53,237 bases of DNA, from the NCBI GenBank assembly GCA_903874895.1, contig CAIQUG010000075.1:1-53237 (forward strand), written 5' to 3'. A model generated the notes under the pieces. That model was not told the origin of the DNA and made no database searches. It worked only from the letters and a program-made list of their open reading frames with translations. The stretch comes from an uncultured Caulobacterales bacterium. GTDB taxonomy: Bacteria; Pseudomonadota; Alphaproteobacteria; Caulobacterales; Caulobacteraceae. Position 1 is the stretch's first letter; every line of letters begins with the position of its first letter. Of this stretch, positions 11,158-21,899 are shown in pieces. The translations under genes and the position numbers were made by a program.

Positions 11158-11514
11158 TCATTCCACCGGGCGGAGCGCCGCCGCCACCCGCCGCCCGTCC
11201 CGCGCCAGAAGATTGTAGAGTCGTGCCGCTTCCGCCGTCGTCAGGACCTCCAGACCCAGTCCCGCCAGGCGCAGGGCCTCGCGAAGGGCGGCCGGGGGTG
11301 GCTGCAGCCGGGCACCGGTTCCGAGGATCAGGAATTCCACATCCGCCCGCGGCGCGGCCAGGACCGCGGCGACGGACTCCGCCGTTCCCTCCCCGCTCCA
11401 GTCCGTGACCTGATCGGCCAGGATCAGGACAGGACCCTCGTGACGGTGCCCTTCGATGCGGAACCCGCCCCGGCCGAAGGCCTCGATCGCCGGCGGTTGC
11501 CTGAGCTCCGCCAT
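11158..11514 (-). CDS. Mth938-like domain protein (NDUFAF3 relative)
   Basis: 118 residues, a single Mth938-type alpha/beta domain. Characteristic stretches are IEAFGRGGFRIEGHRHEGPV, then VEFLILGTGARLQPPPAALREAL, followed by GLGLEVLTTAEAARLYNLL, typical of the family that includes human NDUFAF3. The mitochondrial protein assists complex I assembly; bacterial function is unproven. GAGG lies 7 bases before the ATG, inside the end of secF, only 7 bases downstream of the secF stop. It is therefore the last gene of the yajC-secD-secF unit. I recall that this linkage with secF is conserved in other alphaproteobacteria, which suggests a membrane-insertion link. Confidence 0.85.
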   Translation of the reverse strand: MAELRQPPAIEAFGRGGFRIEGHRHEGPVLILADQVTDWSGEGTAESVAAVLAAPRADVEFLILGTGARLQPPPAALREALRLAGLGLEVLTTAEAARLYNLLARDGRRVAAALRPVE

Positions 11515-11521
11515 GACTGCC

Positions 11522-12562
11522 TCAGCCGTTCTGGCCGCGGGACGCCTTCAGGGCCGCAGCCTTCTGGGCCATGGCCGCCTGGGCAGCGCTGCCCACCAGA
11601 CCCGGCTCGTCATCGTCGCCCGACTTGACGCCCCACAGGAGGATGATCGGCGACGCCACATAGATGGAGGAGTAGGTGCCGATGGAAATGCCGAAGATCA
11701 GGGCAATGGCGAAGGTCCGCAGGGCATCCCCGCCGAATATGGCCAGTCCGAACAGGGCGAGCAGCGCCGTCAGTCCGGTGATGATCGTTCGGGACAGGGT
11801 CTCGTTGATCGAAAGCTCGATGACATCCCGCAGGGGCATCTTGCGGAACTTCCGCAGGTTCTCCCGAAGCCGGTCGAACACGACCACCGTATCATTCATC
11901 GAATAGCCGATGATCGTCAGGATGGCGGCGATGGACGTCAGGGTGAACTCCAGCTTGAAGATGGCAAACACGCCGAAGGTCAGGATCACGTCGTGGAACA
12001 GGGCGGCGACGGCGCCCAGCCCGAACTGCAGCTGGTAGCGGAACCAGATGAACAGCAGCATCAGGAAGATGGCGACGCCCAGGGCCACGATGCCGCTCCG
12101 GAACAGCTCCCCGGAGACCTTCGGGCCGACGACGGAGGTGTTGGAGAACTGGACCGGGGCCGGGGCCAGCACGGTCCGCAGGCGCTGGGTCACGGCCGTG
12201 ACGGTCTGGGCGGGATCGGCGCCGCTGGGGGTCTGGAACTTGATCTCCACCGCACCGGCTGTGCCGAAGGTCTGCACTTCCACGTCGCCCAGGTGCATGG
12301 CGTTGAGGGCAGAGCGAACCGCCGCCGCATCCACCGGTCTGCCCGGCGTGGCCACGTCGACCACCGTTCCGCCCTTGAAGTCGATCCCCAGGGTCAGCCC
12401 CTGGGTGAAGCAGAGGGCCAGCGAGCCGATCACGGCCACCACCGACAGGAAGCCCATCAGGCGGGCCACCCCGACGAAGTGGAGGTTGGTCTTGGCAGGC
12501 AGCAGGCGGATCAGGGGCCAACGCAGCATGGAGCGGGCTCTCTCTTGCTCTTGCGAACTCAT
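11522..12562 (-). CDS. secF: Protein translocase subunit SecF
   Basis: 346 residues with six membrane segments. SecF partners SecD in the proton-driven complex that pulls exported proteins out of SecYEG. The first helix is followed by the family motif LGIDFKGGTVVDV. FGLGAVAALFHDVILTFGVF and IGYSMNDTVVVFDRLREN mark the conserved core, the latter including the Asp-rich segment of helix 5. The ATG at 12562 overlaps the secD stop (ATGA), giving tight coupling; a longer frame upstream is only the shadow of secD. The C-terminal tail is acidic and then Ala/Lys-rich. Confidence 0.97.
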   Translation of the reverse strand: MSSQEQERARSMLRWPLIRLLPAKTNLHFVGVARLMGFLSVVAVIGSLALCFTQGLTLGIDFKGGTVVDVATPGRPVDAAAVRSALNAMHLGDVEVQTFGTAGAVEIKFQTPSGADPAQTVTAVTQRLRTVLAPAPVQFSNTSVVGPKVSGELFRSGIVALGVAIFLMLLFIWFRYQLQFGLGAVAALFHDVILTFGVFAIFKLEFTLTSIAAILTIIGYSMNDTVVVFDRLRENLRKFRKMPLRDVIELSINETLSRTIITGLTALLALFGLAIFGGDALRTFAIALIFGISIGTYSSIYVASPIILLWGVKSGDDDEPGLVGSAAQAAMAQKAAALKASRGQNG

Positions 12563-14151
12563 AGGATCGGCAGGGTCTTGGGCTTGAACGTGCGGAACCA
12601 CCACCCGATCAGGACCTGGGTGACCACCACCGCAGTGAAGACCGACGTCAGCACGCCGAAGCCGAGGGTCCAGGCAAAGCCCTTTACCGTGCCGGTCCCG
12701 GCGAGGAACATGATCACCGCGGCGATCAGGGTCGTGACGTTGGCGTCGAAGATCGTGACCCACGCCCGGCGGAAGCCCGCATCGGCGGCCAGCAGGGGCG
12801 AGCGCCCGGCCCGGGCCTCCTCCCGCATCCGCTCGTAGGTGAGCACGTTGGCGTCCACGGCCACGGCCAGGGTCAGGATCAACCCGGCGATGCCGGGCAG
12901 GGTCAGGGTCGCCTGGGTGAGCGACATCAGCCCCACGATCAGGAAGCCGTTGACGATCAGCGCAATGGCCGCGAACACCCCGAAAAGCCCATAGGACAGG
13001 ATGATGAAGGCAAAGATCGCCGCCGCACCGATGGCCAGGGACGTCTCCCCCGCGCGGATGGAGTCGGCCCCGAGCTCCGCGCCCACGGTCCGCTGTTCCT
13101 GGACATTCAGCTTGGCCGGAAGGGCACCGGACCGGAGCATGTTGGCCAGTTCGTTCGCGCTTTCCTGGGTGAAGTTGCCGGTGATCTCACCGGACCCGCC
13201 GAGGATCGGATTGATGATGGTCGGGGCGGACAACACCCGGTCGTCCAGCACGATGGCAAAGCGCTTGTTGACGTTGTCCTGGGTCACCTGCGCGAACCTG
13301 CGGGTGCCGAGACCGTTGAAACGGAAGTTGAGGGACGGACGACCGTTCTGGTCGAAGGACGGCCGCGCATCGGTCAGCATGTCGCCGGACACGTCCACCC
13401 GGCGCTTCACCACCACGCCGTTGCGGTCATAGGCCTCGTCCGACGGCAGCAGCGTGCTGCCGGGGGGAACCCGACCGGCCGCGGCCTCTTCCGCCGTCAC
13501 GCTGTCATCCACCATCTGGAAGGTCAGCTTCGCGGTCTTGCCGATCACGGCCTTCAGCTTTTCCGGGTCGCTCTCGCCCGGGGCCTCGATGACGATGCGG
13601 GTGGTGCCGCTGCGGGTGATGGACGGCTCCCGCGTGCCCAGCTGGTCGATCCGCTTGCGGATGATCTCGATGGACTGTTCCACAGCCTGGTTGACCGCTG
13701 CGGCGTCCGCCTGCGGCGGCGGGGCCAGGCTCAGGGTCTGGTTCGGCAGCTGCGTGACGAGCAGGTCACGCCCACCGCTGGCCGTCGGCGCAGACAGCTT
13801 CACCAGTTCCTTGAAGGCGGCATCCATCCGGCTGGCATCGGTGACCCGCACCGTCACGGCCGTCGGCGACGCCGCCAGACCGGTGAAGGCGATCTGCTGC
13901 TGGCCGAGCACCCGGCGGACATCCTCCGTCAGATTGTTCAGCTTCTCCTGCTTCAGCTGGACGGTGTCGACCTCCAGCAGCAGATAGGATCCGCCCTGCA
14001 GGTCGAGGCCCAGATTGAGGCGCGCCGCCGGCACCCAGCCCGGAAGGCTGTCGGTGACCGATCGCGGCAGAAGATTGGGAAGGGTGAAGACGACGCCGAA
14101 CAGCAGGGCGAAAACGACGAGGGCGACCTTCCAGGGCCTGAGCTGAAGCAT
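12559..14151 (-). CDS. secD: Protein translocase subunit SecD
   Basis: 530 residues. It begins with an N-terminal membrane helix and then LNLGLDLQGGSYLLLEVD (about residues 46-63), the hallmark of SecD. A large periplasmic P1 domain with IRKRIDQLGTREPSI follows. The C-terminal helices include PGIAGLILTLAVAVDANVL, the conserved proton-path region. Works with SecF downstream (ATGA overlap) and YajC upstream (13 bases before). ATG start at 14151. Length and motifs are ordinary for alphaproteobacteria. Confidence 0.97.
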   Translation of the reverse strand: MLQLRPWKVALVVFALLFGVVFTLPNLLPRSVTDSLPGWVPAARLNLGLDLQGGSYLLLEVDTVQLKQEKLNNLTEDVRRVLGQQQIAFTGLAASPTAVTVRVTDASRMDAAFKELVKLSAPTASGGRDLLVTQLPNQTLSLAPPPQADAAAVNQAVEQSIEIIRKRIDQLGTREPSITRSGTTRIVIEAPGESDPEKLKAVIGKTAKLTFQMVDDSVTAEEAAAGRVPPGSTLLPSDEAYDRNGVVVKRRVDVSGDMLTDARPSFDQNGRPSLNFRFNGLGTRRFAQVTQDNVNKRFAIVLDDRVLSAPTIINPILGGSGEITGNFTQESANELANMLRSGALPAKLNVQEQRTVGAELGADSIRAGETSLAIGAAAIFAFIILSYGLFGVFAAIALIVNGFLIVGLMSLTQATLTLPGIAGLILTLAVAVDANVLTYERMREEARAGRSPLLAADAGFRRAWVTIFDANVTTLIAAVIMFLAGTGTVKGFAWTLGFGVLTSVFTAVVVTQVLIGWWFRTFKPKTLPIL

Positions 14152-14164
14152 GGAGGCGGTCTTC

Positions 14165-14521
14165 TCAGCCCTTGGCGTCGTTGGCCACGGTCTCGGTGCG
14201 GGAGCGCACTTCGGAGACCATGGACTTCACGACCTTGATGTTCACGCCGGTGGCGATCTCGACCTGGGCCTCGGTCTCGTCGACCCGGGTGACCTTGCCG
14301 ATGACGCCGGAGTTCAGCACGACCGTATCGCCGCGCTTCAGGGCCGACACCATGGTCTGGTGCTCCTTCATGCGCTTCTGCTGCGGGCGGATGATCATGA
14401 AATAGAACAGACCGAACAGCGGGATCATGATCACCAGCGGATTTCCGGCGAGGAAATCCATCGACCCGCCCGCAGGTGCGCCGGGGGCCGGGGTTTGAGC
14501 CTGGGCGATGGATGCGATCAT
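14165..14521 (-). CDS. yajC: Preprotein translocase accessory subunit YajC
   Basis: 118 residues with one membrane helix (LVIMIPLFGLFYFMIIRPQQ) followed by the canonical RPQQKRMKEHQTMV segment and a small beta domain (GDTVVLNSGVIGKVTRVDE). YajC associates with SecDF. I chose the ATG at 14521 over an upstream TTG because GGAG lies about 9 bases before it. First gene of yajC-secD-secF-Mth938, divergent from the DUF815 ATPase gene. Confidence 0.95.
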   Translation of the reverse strand: MIASIAQAQTPAPGAPAGGSMDFLAGNPLVIMIPLFGLFYFMIIRPQQKRMKEHQTMVSALKRGDTVVLNSGVIGKVTRVDETEAQVEIATGVNIKVVKSMVSEVRSRTETVANDAKG

Positions 14522-14638
14522 GGGGACTCCAGTCGTCAATCTCGGTCAGTCCGTCGAAAAGACGGTTCGGAAGGCGCGGAAGCTATGCGCTGCGGTTGCG
14601 TTTTGCAATGCACAGCCGTTCAGGCTAGGGAAATCCCC

Positions 14639-15478
14639 GTGACCGACCCTTCCCTCCTCCTCCTGCTGACACGGATCGCCGACGCGCTGGACCGTCTGGC
14701 CCCGCCTCCGCGACCGGTCTGGGACCTGTCCAGGTCCCGCCTGTTCCGCTGCGACGGCGAGAGCCTCGCGCTGACCGCGGCACCGGACTATCCGCTGCCG
14801 GTGGAGCTGCTGCTGGGCGTGGACCGGCAGAAGCGCATCTTCCAGGCCAATCTGGATCGCTTTGCCCGCGGTCTGCCCGCCAATGCCGCCCTGCTGTGGG
14901 GCGCGCGAGGGACGGGGAAGAGCTCGATGGTCAAGGCGGCGTTCATGGCCGCGACGCAGGACCACCCGCACCTGCGGCTGATCGAGATCGAAGCCGACGA
15001 CCTCGCGGCCCTGCCCCGGCTGTTCTCCGTCCTGCGGACGGTACCCGAACAGGTGGTGGTGTTCTGCGACGACCTCTCCTTCGAGGAAGGGGCCGGGACC
15101 GCCAAGGCACTGAAATCGGCCCTCGAGGGCGGCGTCGCCGGGCCACCCGCCAACGTCCTGTTCGTCGCCACCTCCAACCGCCGGCACCTGATGCCCCGGG
15201 AGCACGCCTCCGACGACGCCATCGCCGCGGCGGAGGATGCGGAGGAAACGGTGTCTGTCTCGGATCGCTTCGGCCTCTGGATCGGCTTTCCGCCCATGGA
15301 CCAGCCGACCTATCTGTCGGCTGTCACGGCTTATGCGGCCAAGGCGGACCTGACCGCGCCGGATCTGGAGCGCCGGGCCCTGCAGTGGGCCATCCAGCGG
15401 GGCGGGCGCTCGGGTCGGGTGGCGATGCAGTTCATCCGTGATCTGGCCGGCGAAATGGGGCAACCCCTGCCCTTTTGA
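14639..15478 (+). CDS. DUF815-family AAA+ ATPase
   Basis: 279 residues. The P-loop GARGTGKSS lies near residues 85-93, and the Walker B-like VVVFCDDLSFEEG near 140-150. FVATSNRRHLMP and SDRFGLWIGFPPMDQ are sensor-region stretches typical of the DUF815 family. The nucleotide-binding core is complete, but cellular role and partner are unknown for the family. The start is a GTG with AGGG about 9 bases upstream; the upstream open frame overlaps yajC and is discarded. Conserved next to yajC and the LysM/M23 gene in Caulobacterales, to my knowledge. It converges with the LysM/M23 gene 24 bases downstream. Confidence 0.9.
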   Translation: MTDPSLLLLLTRIADALDRLAPPPRPVWDLSRSRLFRCDGESLALTAAPDYPLPVELLLGVDRQKRIFQANLDRFARGLPANAALLWGARGTGKSSMVKAAFMAATQDHPHLRLIEIEADDLAALPRLFSVLRTVPEQVVVFCDDLSFEEGAGTAKALKSALEGGVAGPPANVLFVATSNRRHLMPREHASDDAIAAAEDAEETVSVSDRFGLWIGFPPMDQPTYLSAVTAYAAKADLTAPDLERRALQWAIQRGGRSGRVAMQFIRDLAGEMGQPLPF

Positions 15479-15502
15479 GGATGGTTCCTCCGACCCGGGT
15501 CG

Positions 15503-16876
15503 TCAGCGATTGTCGCCGGGGGCGAGGATCAGCAGCGGGTTCACCGGGCGATGCTTCTCGGTCGGTGCGGCACGGTAGCGGAGCTCGAAGTGAAGCTGCG
15601 GCTGGGCGAAGTTCTGACCCTGGCCGATGCAGGCAATGACCTGCCCCTTCTTCACCTTCTCCTCGTTCTTCACCAGCGAGCGCGACAGCTGGCCGTACAC
15701 CGAAGCCCAGTTGTCATCATAGTGCTTCAACAGGACGGTCTTGCCCTGCCCTGCCACGGCCCCGTTGAACACCACATGGCCGTCGGCGGTCGCCACCACG
15801 GGGGTGCCAAAGGCCGCGCCGATGTCGACGCCGTCGTTCTGTGCCAGCGTCGGCTTCGGTCCGAAGGTGGAGAGGACTGGCCCCTTCACCGGCCAGACGA
15901 AGCGACCACCGCCGGATTCGACGGCTGCGGTCTCGAAGGGTGACTGGGCGACGGGGGGCGGTTCGTTGGAGGGCTGTGCGGGGCTGTCCGGCGCGATGGC
16001 CGTCGGGCTGCGCTCCACCGCGGCATAGGCGTCCGCCACCGTGTGGGCCGGCCGACGGGTGCGCGCGGCCACCGGGGCCGGGCCGCAGCCCACCGCCGCC
16101 GCCTCGGCCGCGGAGGCCTCGGACACCGGCGGAGGAACATAGGCCGGGCGGGTCATCGCAGGAGCCGAAGATGATGAAGCGGTCGTGGACGTCGAGGTTC
16201 CTGATCGCACCGGGCGGGCGGGGGGCGGCTCGGCCGGTTCGCCGCTGACGGCCGCCAGGGTCGGCGTCGGCCCCGGTGGCGTGAACCCTGTATCCTTCGC
16301 CCCTGACGGCAGGGACAGGGGCTGACCGACGCGGAGACGGGACTGGAGGGTGAGGTCGTTCAGGGTTGCCAGGCTGCGCACGTCCACCAGGAACCGGCGG
16401 GACACGCCGAACAGCGTATCCCCCTCCTGCACGACGTAGCTGGCGGGCCGCGGCACGGTCAGGACCTGTCCGGCGCGCAACTCGTAGGGGGGCGTCAGAT
16501 TGTTCGTGTCGATGATGCCGCGCACCGGGGCACGGTTGCGGGCAGCCACATCGTAGATGGTCTCGCCGGAGCGCACGGTGACCCGCAGAGGCGCGGGCAC
16601 TGGCACCGGCTGAGGTTCCGGCTTCACAGGCGGCAGAGGGGTCGGGTCCTGAACCGGCGCCGGTGACGTCGCCTGAGGAGCGGCCGCACGCGCCACCGGC
16701 TGAGGGCTGGCCGCGGTGTTGGACGCAATCTGGAATCGGGGGGCGACCGGGACGAGTCTCCCTGATCCGGGGGCGTCTCCTTCGCGGACCGGATACTGCG
16801 GCGAAGCGGCGCAGGCCCCACTGGCAAGGGCCGCAACGCACACGAGGCCTTTGGAGAGGGATCGAACGACCGTCAT
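15503..16876 (-). CDS. NlpD-like LysM / degenerate M23 (LytM) envelope protein
   Basis: 457 residues. It has an N-terminal signal sequence ending SGACA (possible lipoprotein, though the lipobox lacks Leu at -3), a Pro-rich linker, two LysM domains (VRSGETIYDVAARN... and VQEGDTLFGVSRRF...), a long Ala/Pro/Ser-rich linker, and a C-terminal M23 domain. The M23 active site looks dead: the metal His-x3-Asp region reads NDGVDIGA with Asn in place of His, and the HxH motif reads QLHFELR. That pattern matches E. coli NlpD/EnvC-type amidase activators. It lies just downstream of surE and pcm, the order surE-pcm-nlpD seen in gammaproteobacteria. ATG at 16876 has GGAG 8 bases upstream. Confidence 0.85.
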   Translation of the reverse strand: MTVVRSLSKGLVCVAALASGACAASPQYPVREGDAPGSGRLVPVAPRFQIASNTAASPQPVARAAAPQATSPAPVQDPTPLPPVKPEPQPVPVPAPLRVTVRSGETIYDVAARNRAPVRGIIDTNNLTPPYELRAGQVLTVPRPASYVVQEGDTLFGVSRRFLVDVRSLATLNDLTLQSRLRVGQPLSLPSGAKDTGFTPPGPTPTLAAVSGEPAEPPPARPVRSGTSTSTTASSSSAPAMTRPAYVPPPVSEASAAEAAAVGCGPAPVAARTRRPAHTVADAYAAVERSPTAIAPDSPAQPSNEPPPVAQSPFETAAVESGGGRFVWPVKGPVLSTFGPKPTLAQNDGVDIGAAFGTPVVATADGHVVFNGAVAGQGKTVLLKHYDDNWASVYGQLSRSLVKNEEKVKKGQVIACIGQGQNFAQPQLHFELRYRAAPTEKHRPVNPLLILAPGDNR

Positions 16877-17007
16877 ATTTGCTCCGGCAATGCCCCTTCG
16901 AGGACGCTCCATCGAAGAGCCCGATATTTGGTTACTGAATAGTGACCAGCCTGTGGCCAATCCACAGCGAACGGCAAATCGACCGCGCCGCGGAGGCGAT
17001 ATTGTCC

Positions 17008-17667
17008 TCACAATTCGCGCGCCACGCCGGGAAGCAGAGGGACGAAGCGAACGTCCCCCATGTCCTCCACCCGGAATTCGCCGGAGCCGTCACCCACATA
17101 ACGCTTCAGCACCTGGACCGGCCCGCGGCCCACCGGAGCCACCAGAATGCCGTTGGGCTTGAGCTGGGCCAACAGGGCCCGCGGCGTCTCCGGCGCGGCG
17201 GCGGTCACGAGGATGCGATCGAAGGGAGCCTGCTCCGGCCAGCCGTCGAAACCGTCGGAAAACCGCGTGATCACGTTCAGGATACCCAGCGTCTTGATCC
17301 GATGCTCCGCCTCCTGGAGCAGGGTGCGATACCGCTCCAGCGAATAGACCAGCCGGGCGATCCGGGCGAGGACCGCGGTCTGGTAGCCGGAGCCGGTGCC
17401 GATCTCCAGCACCCGGGAGCGGCTGTCGACACTCAGGGCCTGGGTCATCAGGCCGACGATCAGCGGCTGGCTGATGGTCTGGCCGCAGGCGATCGGCAGG
17501 GCCGAGTCCTCCCACGACCTTTCCTGGAACAGCTCGGGCACGAACAGGTCGCGGGGGGTCTTCTCCACTGCAGAGAGGACGGCCGGATCCGACACGCCGC
17601 CCGAGCGAAGGCCCAGGATCAGCCGCGCCCGGCGGGTCTCGGCATCATCGATGTCTTCGCCGCTCAC
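17008..17667 (-). CDS. pcm: Protein-L-isoaspartate O-methyltransferase
   Basis: 219 residues. It repairs isoaspartyl residues in aged proteins using S-adenosylmethionine. The family markers are PRDLFVPE near residue 40, [13 protein letters not shown] near 56-68, and the SAM-binding [15 protein letters not shown] near 86-100. VTAAAPETP and [12 protein letters not shown] follow. The start is a GTG within the surE stop (GTGA), so it is coupled to surE. A 131-base gap separates it from the NlpD-like gene. Confidence 0.95.
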   Translation of the reverse strand: MSGEDIDDAETRRARLILGLRSGGVSDPAVLSAVEKTPRDLFVPELFQERSWEDSALPIACGQTISQPLIVGLMTQALSVDSRSRVLEIGTGSGYQTAVLARIARLVYSLERYRTLLQEAEHRIKTLGILNVITRFSDGFDGWPEQAPFDRILVTAAAPETPRALLAQLKPNGILVAPVGRGPVQVLKRYVGDGSGEFRVEDMGDVRFVPLLPGVAREL

Positions 17668-18464
17668 AGGTCACCCGCAGGATGGAAAGCCGGGGGCGCG
17701 CCACCCAGCAGCCCCTTCAACCGGGCGACGGTCTCCAGGTGGGTCAGGTCGATGTGCAGCGGCGTGACCGAGATCCGACCGCCATAGACCGCGGCGAGGT
17801 CCACCCCCTCCGGCGGCGTCGACAGCTGACCCTGGAAGCCGAGCCAGAAGTAGTCCCGTCCCCGCAGATCGGTCCGTCGCTCGAAATGCAGATGGTGCTG
17901 GTCGCGGGCCCCCTGATGGGTCACCTCCACGCCGGTCACGGCGTCGACGGCCACGGGCGGAAAATTGACATTCAGGATGACATTGGCCGGCCAGCCGAGT
18001 TCGATCAGGCGCTGGATCAGGCCCGGGCCGAAATGCTCCGCCACCTCGAACGACGCCACCACGCGATCGTCAAAGCGCATCAGCGCCTGGGACAGGGCGA
18101 TGGACGGCACCCCCATGGCCATGCCCTGCAGGGCCCCGGCGACAGTGCCCGACAGGGTCACGTCCTCCGCCAGGTTCTGGCCCCGGTTCACGCCCGACAG
18201 GACGAGGTCCGGCTTGCCGCCGGTCACCAGCTCCTGAATGGCGATCATGGCGCAGTCCGTGGGCGTTCCGGACACGGCAAAGACCCGCGGCTCGATCTGC
18301 CGGACCCGCACCGGGTCCGACAGGGTCAGCGCCCGACCGGCACCGGACTGCTCCACCTCCGGAGCGCAGACCCAGACATCATCGGACAGGCGCGCGGCCA
18401 TGCGGCGCAGGGCGGCCAGACCGTCCGCGTGGATGCCATCGTCGTTGGTGAGCAGGATACGCAC
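17664..18464 (-). CDS. surE: 5'/3'-nucleotidase SurE
   Basis: 266 residues. Metal-dependent nucleoside-monophosphate phosphatase; the N-terminal LLTNDDG holds the metal-binding Asp8-Asp9, and [17 protein letters not shown] supplies the conserved Ser/Asn ligands. GTG start at 18464; a GGAGG lies inside the end of serS a few bases upstream. Only 6 bases separate it from serS, and GTGA couples it to pcm, giving serS-surE-pcm as one unit. Confidence 0.95.
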   Translation of the reverse strand: MRILLTNDDGIHADGLAALRRMAARLSDDVWVCAPEVEQSGAGRALTLSDPVRVRQIEPRVFAVSGTPTDCAMIAIQELVTGGKPDLVLSGVNRGQNLAEDVTLSGTVAGALQGMAMGVPSIALSQALMRFDDRVVASFEVAEHFGPGLIQRLIELGWPANVILNVNFPPVAVDAVTGVEVTHQGARDQHHLHFERRTDLRGRDYFWLGFQGQLSTPPEGVDLAAVYGGRISVTPLHIDLTHLETVARLKGLLGGAPPAFHPAGDL

Positions 18465-18470
18465 GCGGGC

Positions 18471-20000
<1,530 letters not shown>

Positions 20001-20112
20001 TCAATCACGGGCCGTCGTTGCGGTCTTCTATGCGGCTAATGACGCAAGGCCAACCCGCCTCGACATCAACGGCCCTCAATCCTGCGGGCGTACGACCCAG
20101 ATAGGGCCGGGA

Positions 20113-21012
20113 TCAGCCCGGGATCAGGGACCGCCCCTCGCCGTCATCGGCGCCGTCATCCGACTTGCGACGAAGCTCGATCAACTTCACGCACCAGATC
20201 GAGATCTCGTAGAGCAGGTAGATGGGCACGGCGAGCATCAGCTGGCTGATCGGGTCCGGCGGGGTGACCAGGGCCGCCACGAAGACGATCGCCAGCAGGG
20301 CATAGCGCCGGACGTCCATCAGCTGGCGCGAGGTCAGCAGACCGGCGAGGCCCGCAAGGCTCAACACCACCGGTAGCTGGAAGCACAGGCCAAAGGCCAG
20401 CAGGAGCTTCGTGACCAGGTCCAGATAGTCGCTGACCCGGGGCAGAAGCTCGACCTGGATATTGCCGGAGGAGATCTGCTGGGACAGGGAGAACCAGAGC
20501 ACGAAGGGCAACATGATGTAGTAGACCAGCGCCGCGCCCATGCCGAACAGCACCGGCGAGGCGATCAGAAACGGCAGGAAGGCCCGCCGCTCCCGCCGGT
20601 AGAGCCCCGGCGCGACAAATCGGTAAAGCTGCCAGGCCAGCACCGGGAAGGTCACGACGATCGCTCCGAACCCGGCCAGCTTCATCTTGGTGAAGAAGAA
20701 TTCCAGCGGTGCCGTGAAGACGAGTTTCAGCGCCTGGACCGCGTGCGGCATGGGTTTGAAGCCGGTCACGATCAGCAGGAGATCGAAGGGCCCGTGGGGA
20801 TGGTTCGCCGACTGTTCCGCCAGAAGACCGGCCGCGACCTCGAACGGGTGCAGCAGGGTGAGATAGATCTCCTTGGCGAAGATGAAGCAAAGGATGAAGC
20901 CGACCCCCAGCGCCGCGACGCAGATGATCAGCCGCTTCCGCAGCTCCACCAGATGCTCCATCAGCGGCGCGCGGGATGCGTCGAGCTCGGCCTCTTCGTC
21001 GTAGGTGCTCAC
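20113..21012 (-). CDS. tatC: Sec-independent translocase TatC
   Basis: 299 residues with six membrane segments. It begins with the cytoplasmic motif APLMEHLVELRKRLI, whose Glu residues recognise twin-arginine signals, and contains FTAPLEFFFTKMKLAGFGA and VLLSLAG-like family stretches. The periplasmic loop after helix 1 is longer than in E. coli. GTG start in the tatB stop (GTGA). A Tat-type signal is seen on the metallo-beta-lactamase-fold protein at 31691-32683, a plausible substrate. Confidence 0.96.
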   Translation of the reverse strand: MSTYDEEAELDASRAPLMEHLVELRKRLIICVAALGVGFILCFIFAKEIYLTLLHPFEVAAGLLAEQSANHPHGPFDLLLIVTGFKPMPHAVQALKLVFTAPLEFFFTKMKLAGFGAIVVTFPVLAWQLYRFVAPGLYRRERRAFLPFLIASPVLFGMGAALVYYIMLPFVLWFSLSQQISSGNIQVELLPRVSDYLDLVTKLLLAFGLCFQLPVVLSLAGLAGLLTSRQLMDVRRYALLAIVFVAALVTPPDPISQLMLAVPIYLLYEISIWCVKLIELRRKSDDGADDGEGRSLIPG

Positions 21013-21434
21013 GCCCGCGGCTCCGCCACAGGGCCGGTAGCCGAGGGCGGGGCTGGTTCAGGACCAGGCTGCGGCACCGCGGCGATGGCCGCCGGTTCCT
21101 CCGCTGCGGCCAAGGCAGGCATCGGCTCCGGCTCGGGATGGGTGGCGGTGATCACGGACTCGTGGAACGCGCCCAGATGCGCGTTCAACTCCGCCGCGAT
21201 CGGCTCTCCGAACCGGGCGTTCCGCAGGGCCTCGACCTCCTTGCGGAGTTCGTCGAGTTCGCTCTGGCGCGCCATCTCGTCGAAGCTCGCCCGGAACTCC
21301 GCTGCCATGCCGCGCATGCGGGCCAGAAACTGACCCAGCTTGCGCAGCAGCACCGGCAGGTCCTTGGGACCCACCACGATGAGTGCCACGGCGGCCAGGA
21401 AGATCAGTTCGAATGCGCCTGCTTCTGGCAACAT
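21009..21434 (-). CDS. tatB: Sec-independent translocase subunit TatB
   Basis: 141 residues. A short N-terminal membrane helix (FELIFLAAVALIVVGPKDLP) contains the conserved Glu and Gly-Pro hinge and is followed by an amphipathic helix (LLRKLGQFLARMRGMAAEFR). The tail is Ala/Pro/Glu-rich and variable. ATG at 21434. Overlaps tatC by GTGA and lies 83 bases after tatA. Confidence 0.93.
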   Translation of the reverse strand: MLPEAGAFELIFLAAVALIVVGPKDLPVLLRKLGQFLARMRGMAAEFRASFDEMARQSELDELRKEVEALRNARFGEPIAAELNAHLGAFHESVITATHPEPEPMPALAAAEEPAAIAAVPQPGPEPAPPSATGPVAEPRA

Positions 21435-21517
21435 GAAGGGTCAGGACCTGATTGAGGAACAGGAGGGCAGATGCGACGGCACCGGCGTTCGGTCGGCACC
21501 GTTGACCAGGCCGCGGA

Positions 21518-21751
21518 TCAGCTCTTTGCAGAGTCCTTGGACGCGTCACGGGCCGCATCGGTCTGCGACAGGGCCGACGGCGGCGCGGCGGGCTTGTCGC
21601 CCTCCCCGTCGCCCTTCAGTCCGTCCTGAAAGGCACGGATGCCCTTGGCGGCATCTCCCATGATCGACGACAGACGTCCACGTCCGCCAAAGACGACCAC
21701 GGCAACGAGGCCGAAGATCAGCCAGTGCCAGATGCTCAGAGAGCCCATCAT
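21518..21751 (-). CDS. tatA: Sec-independent translocase subunit TatA
   Basis: 77 residues. It has a short helix ([20 protein letters not shown]) with the conserved FG hinge, then an amphipathic segment ([18 protein letters not shown]) and an acidic/Ser tail. Two ATGs are adjacent; the first (21751) has GGAGG at ideal distance. First of tatA-tatB-tatC. It forms the size-variable pore with TatBC. Confidence 0.93.
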   Translation of the reverse strand: MMGSLSIWHWLIFGLVAVVVFGGRGRLSSIMGDAAKGIRAFQDGLKGDGEGDKPAAPPSALSQTDAARDASKDSAKS

Positions 21752-21899
21752 GTCCAGAATCCTCCAAAGGGCGGTGGCGGGTCAATGACCGACCCAGGCT
21801 CGCCCGTCAATTGCTTGGCGTGACCGTCTATATAGGCCTTGGCGACCCGAAGCGCCATCTGTGCCGGATATCCGCGTCCCGTCCCGCGGGCCCGGAAGC

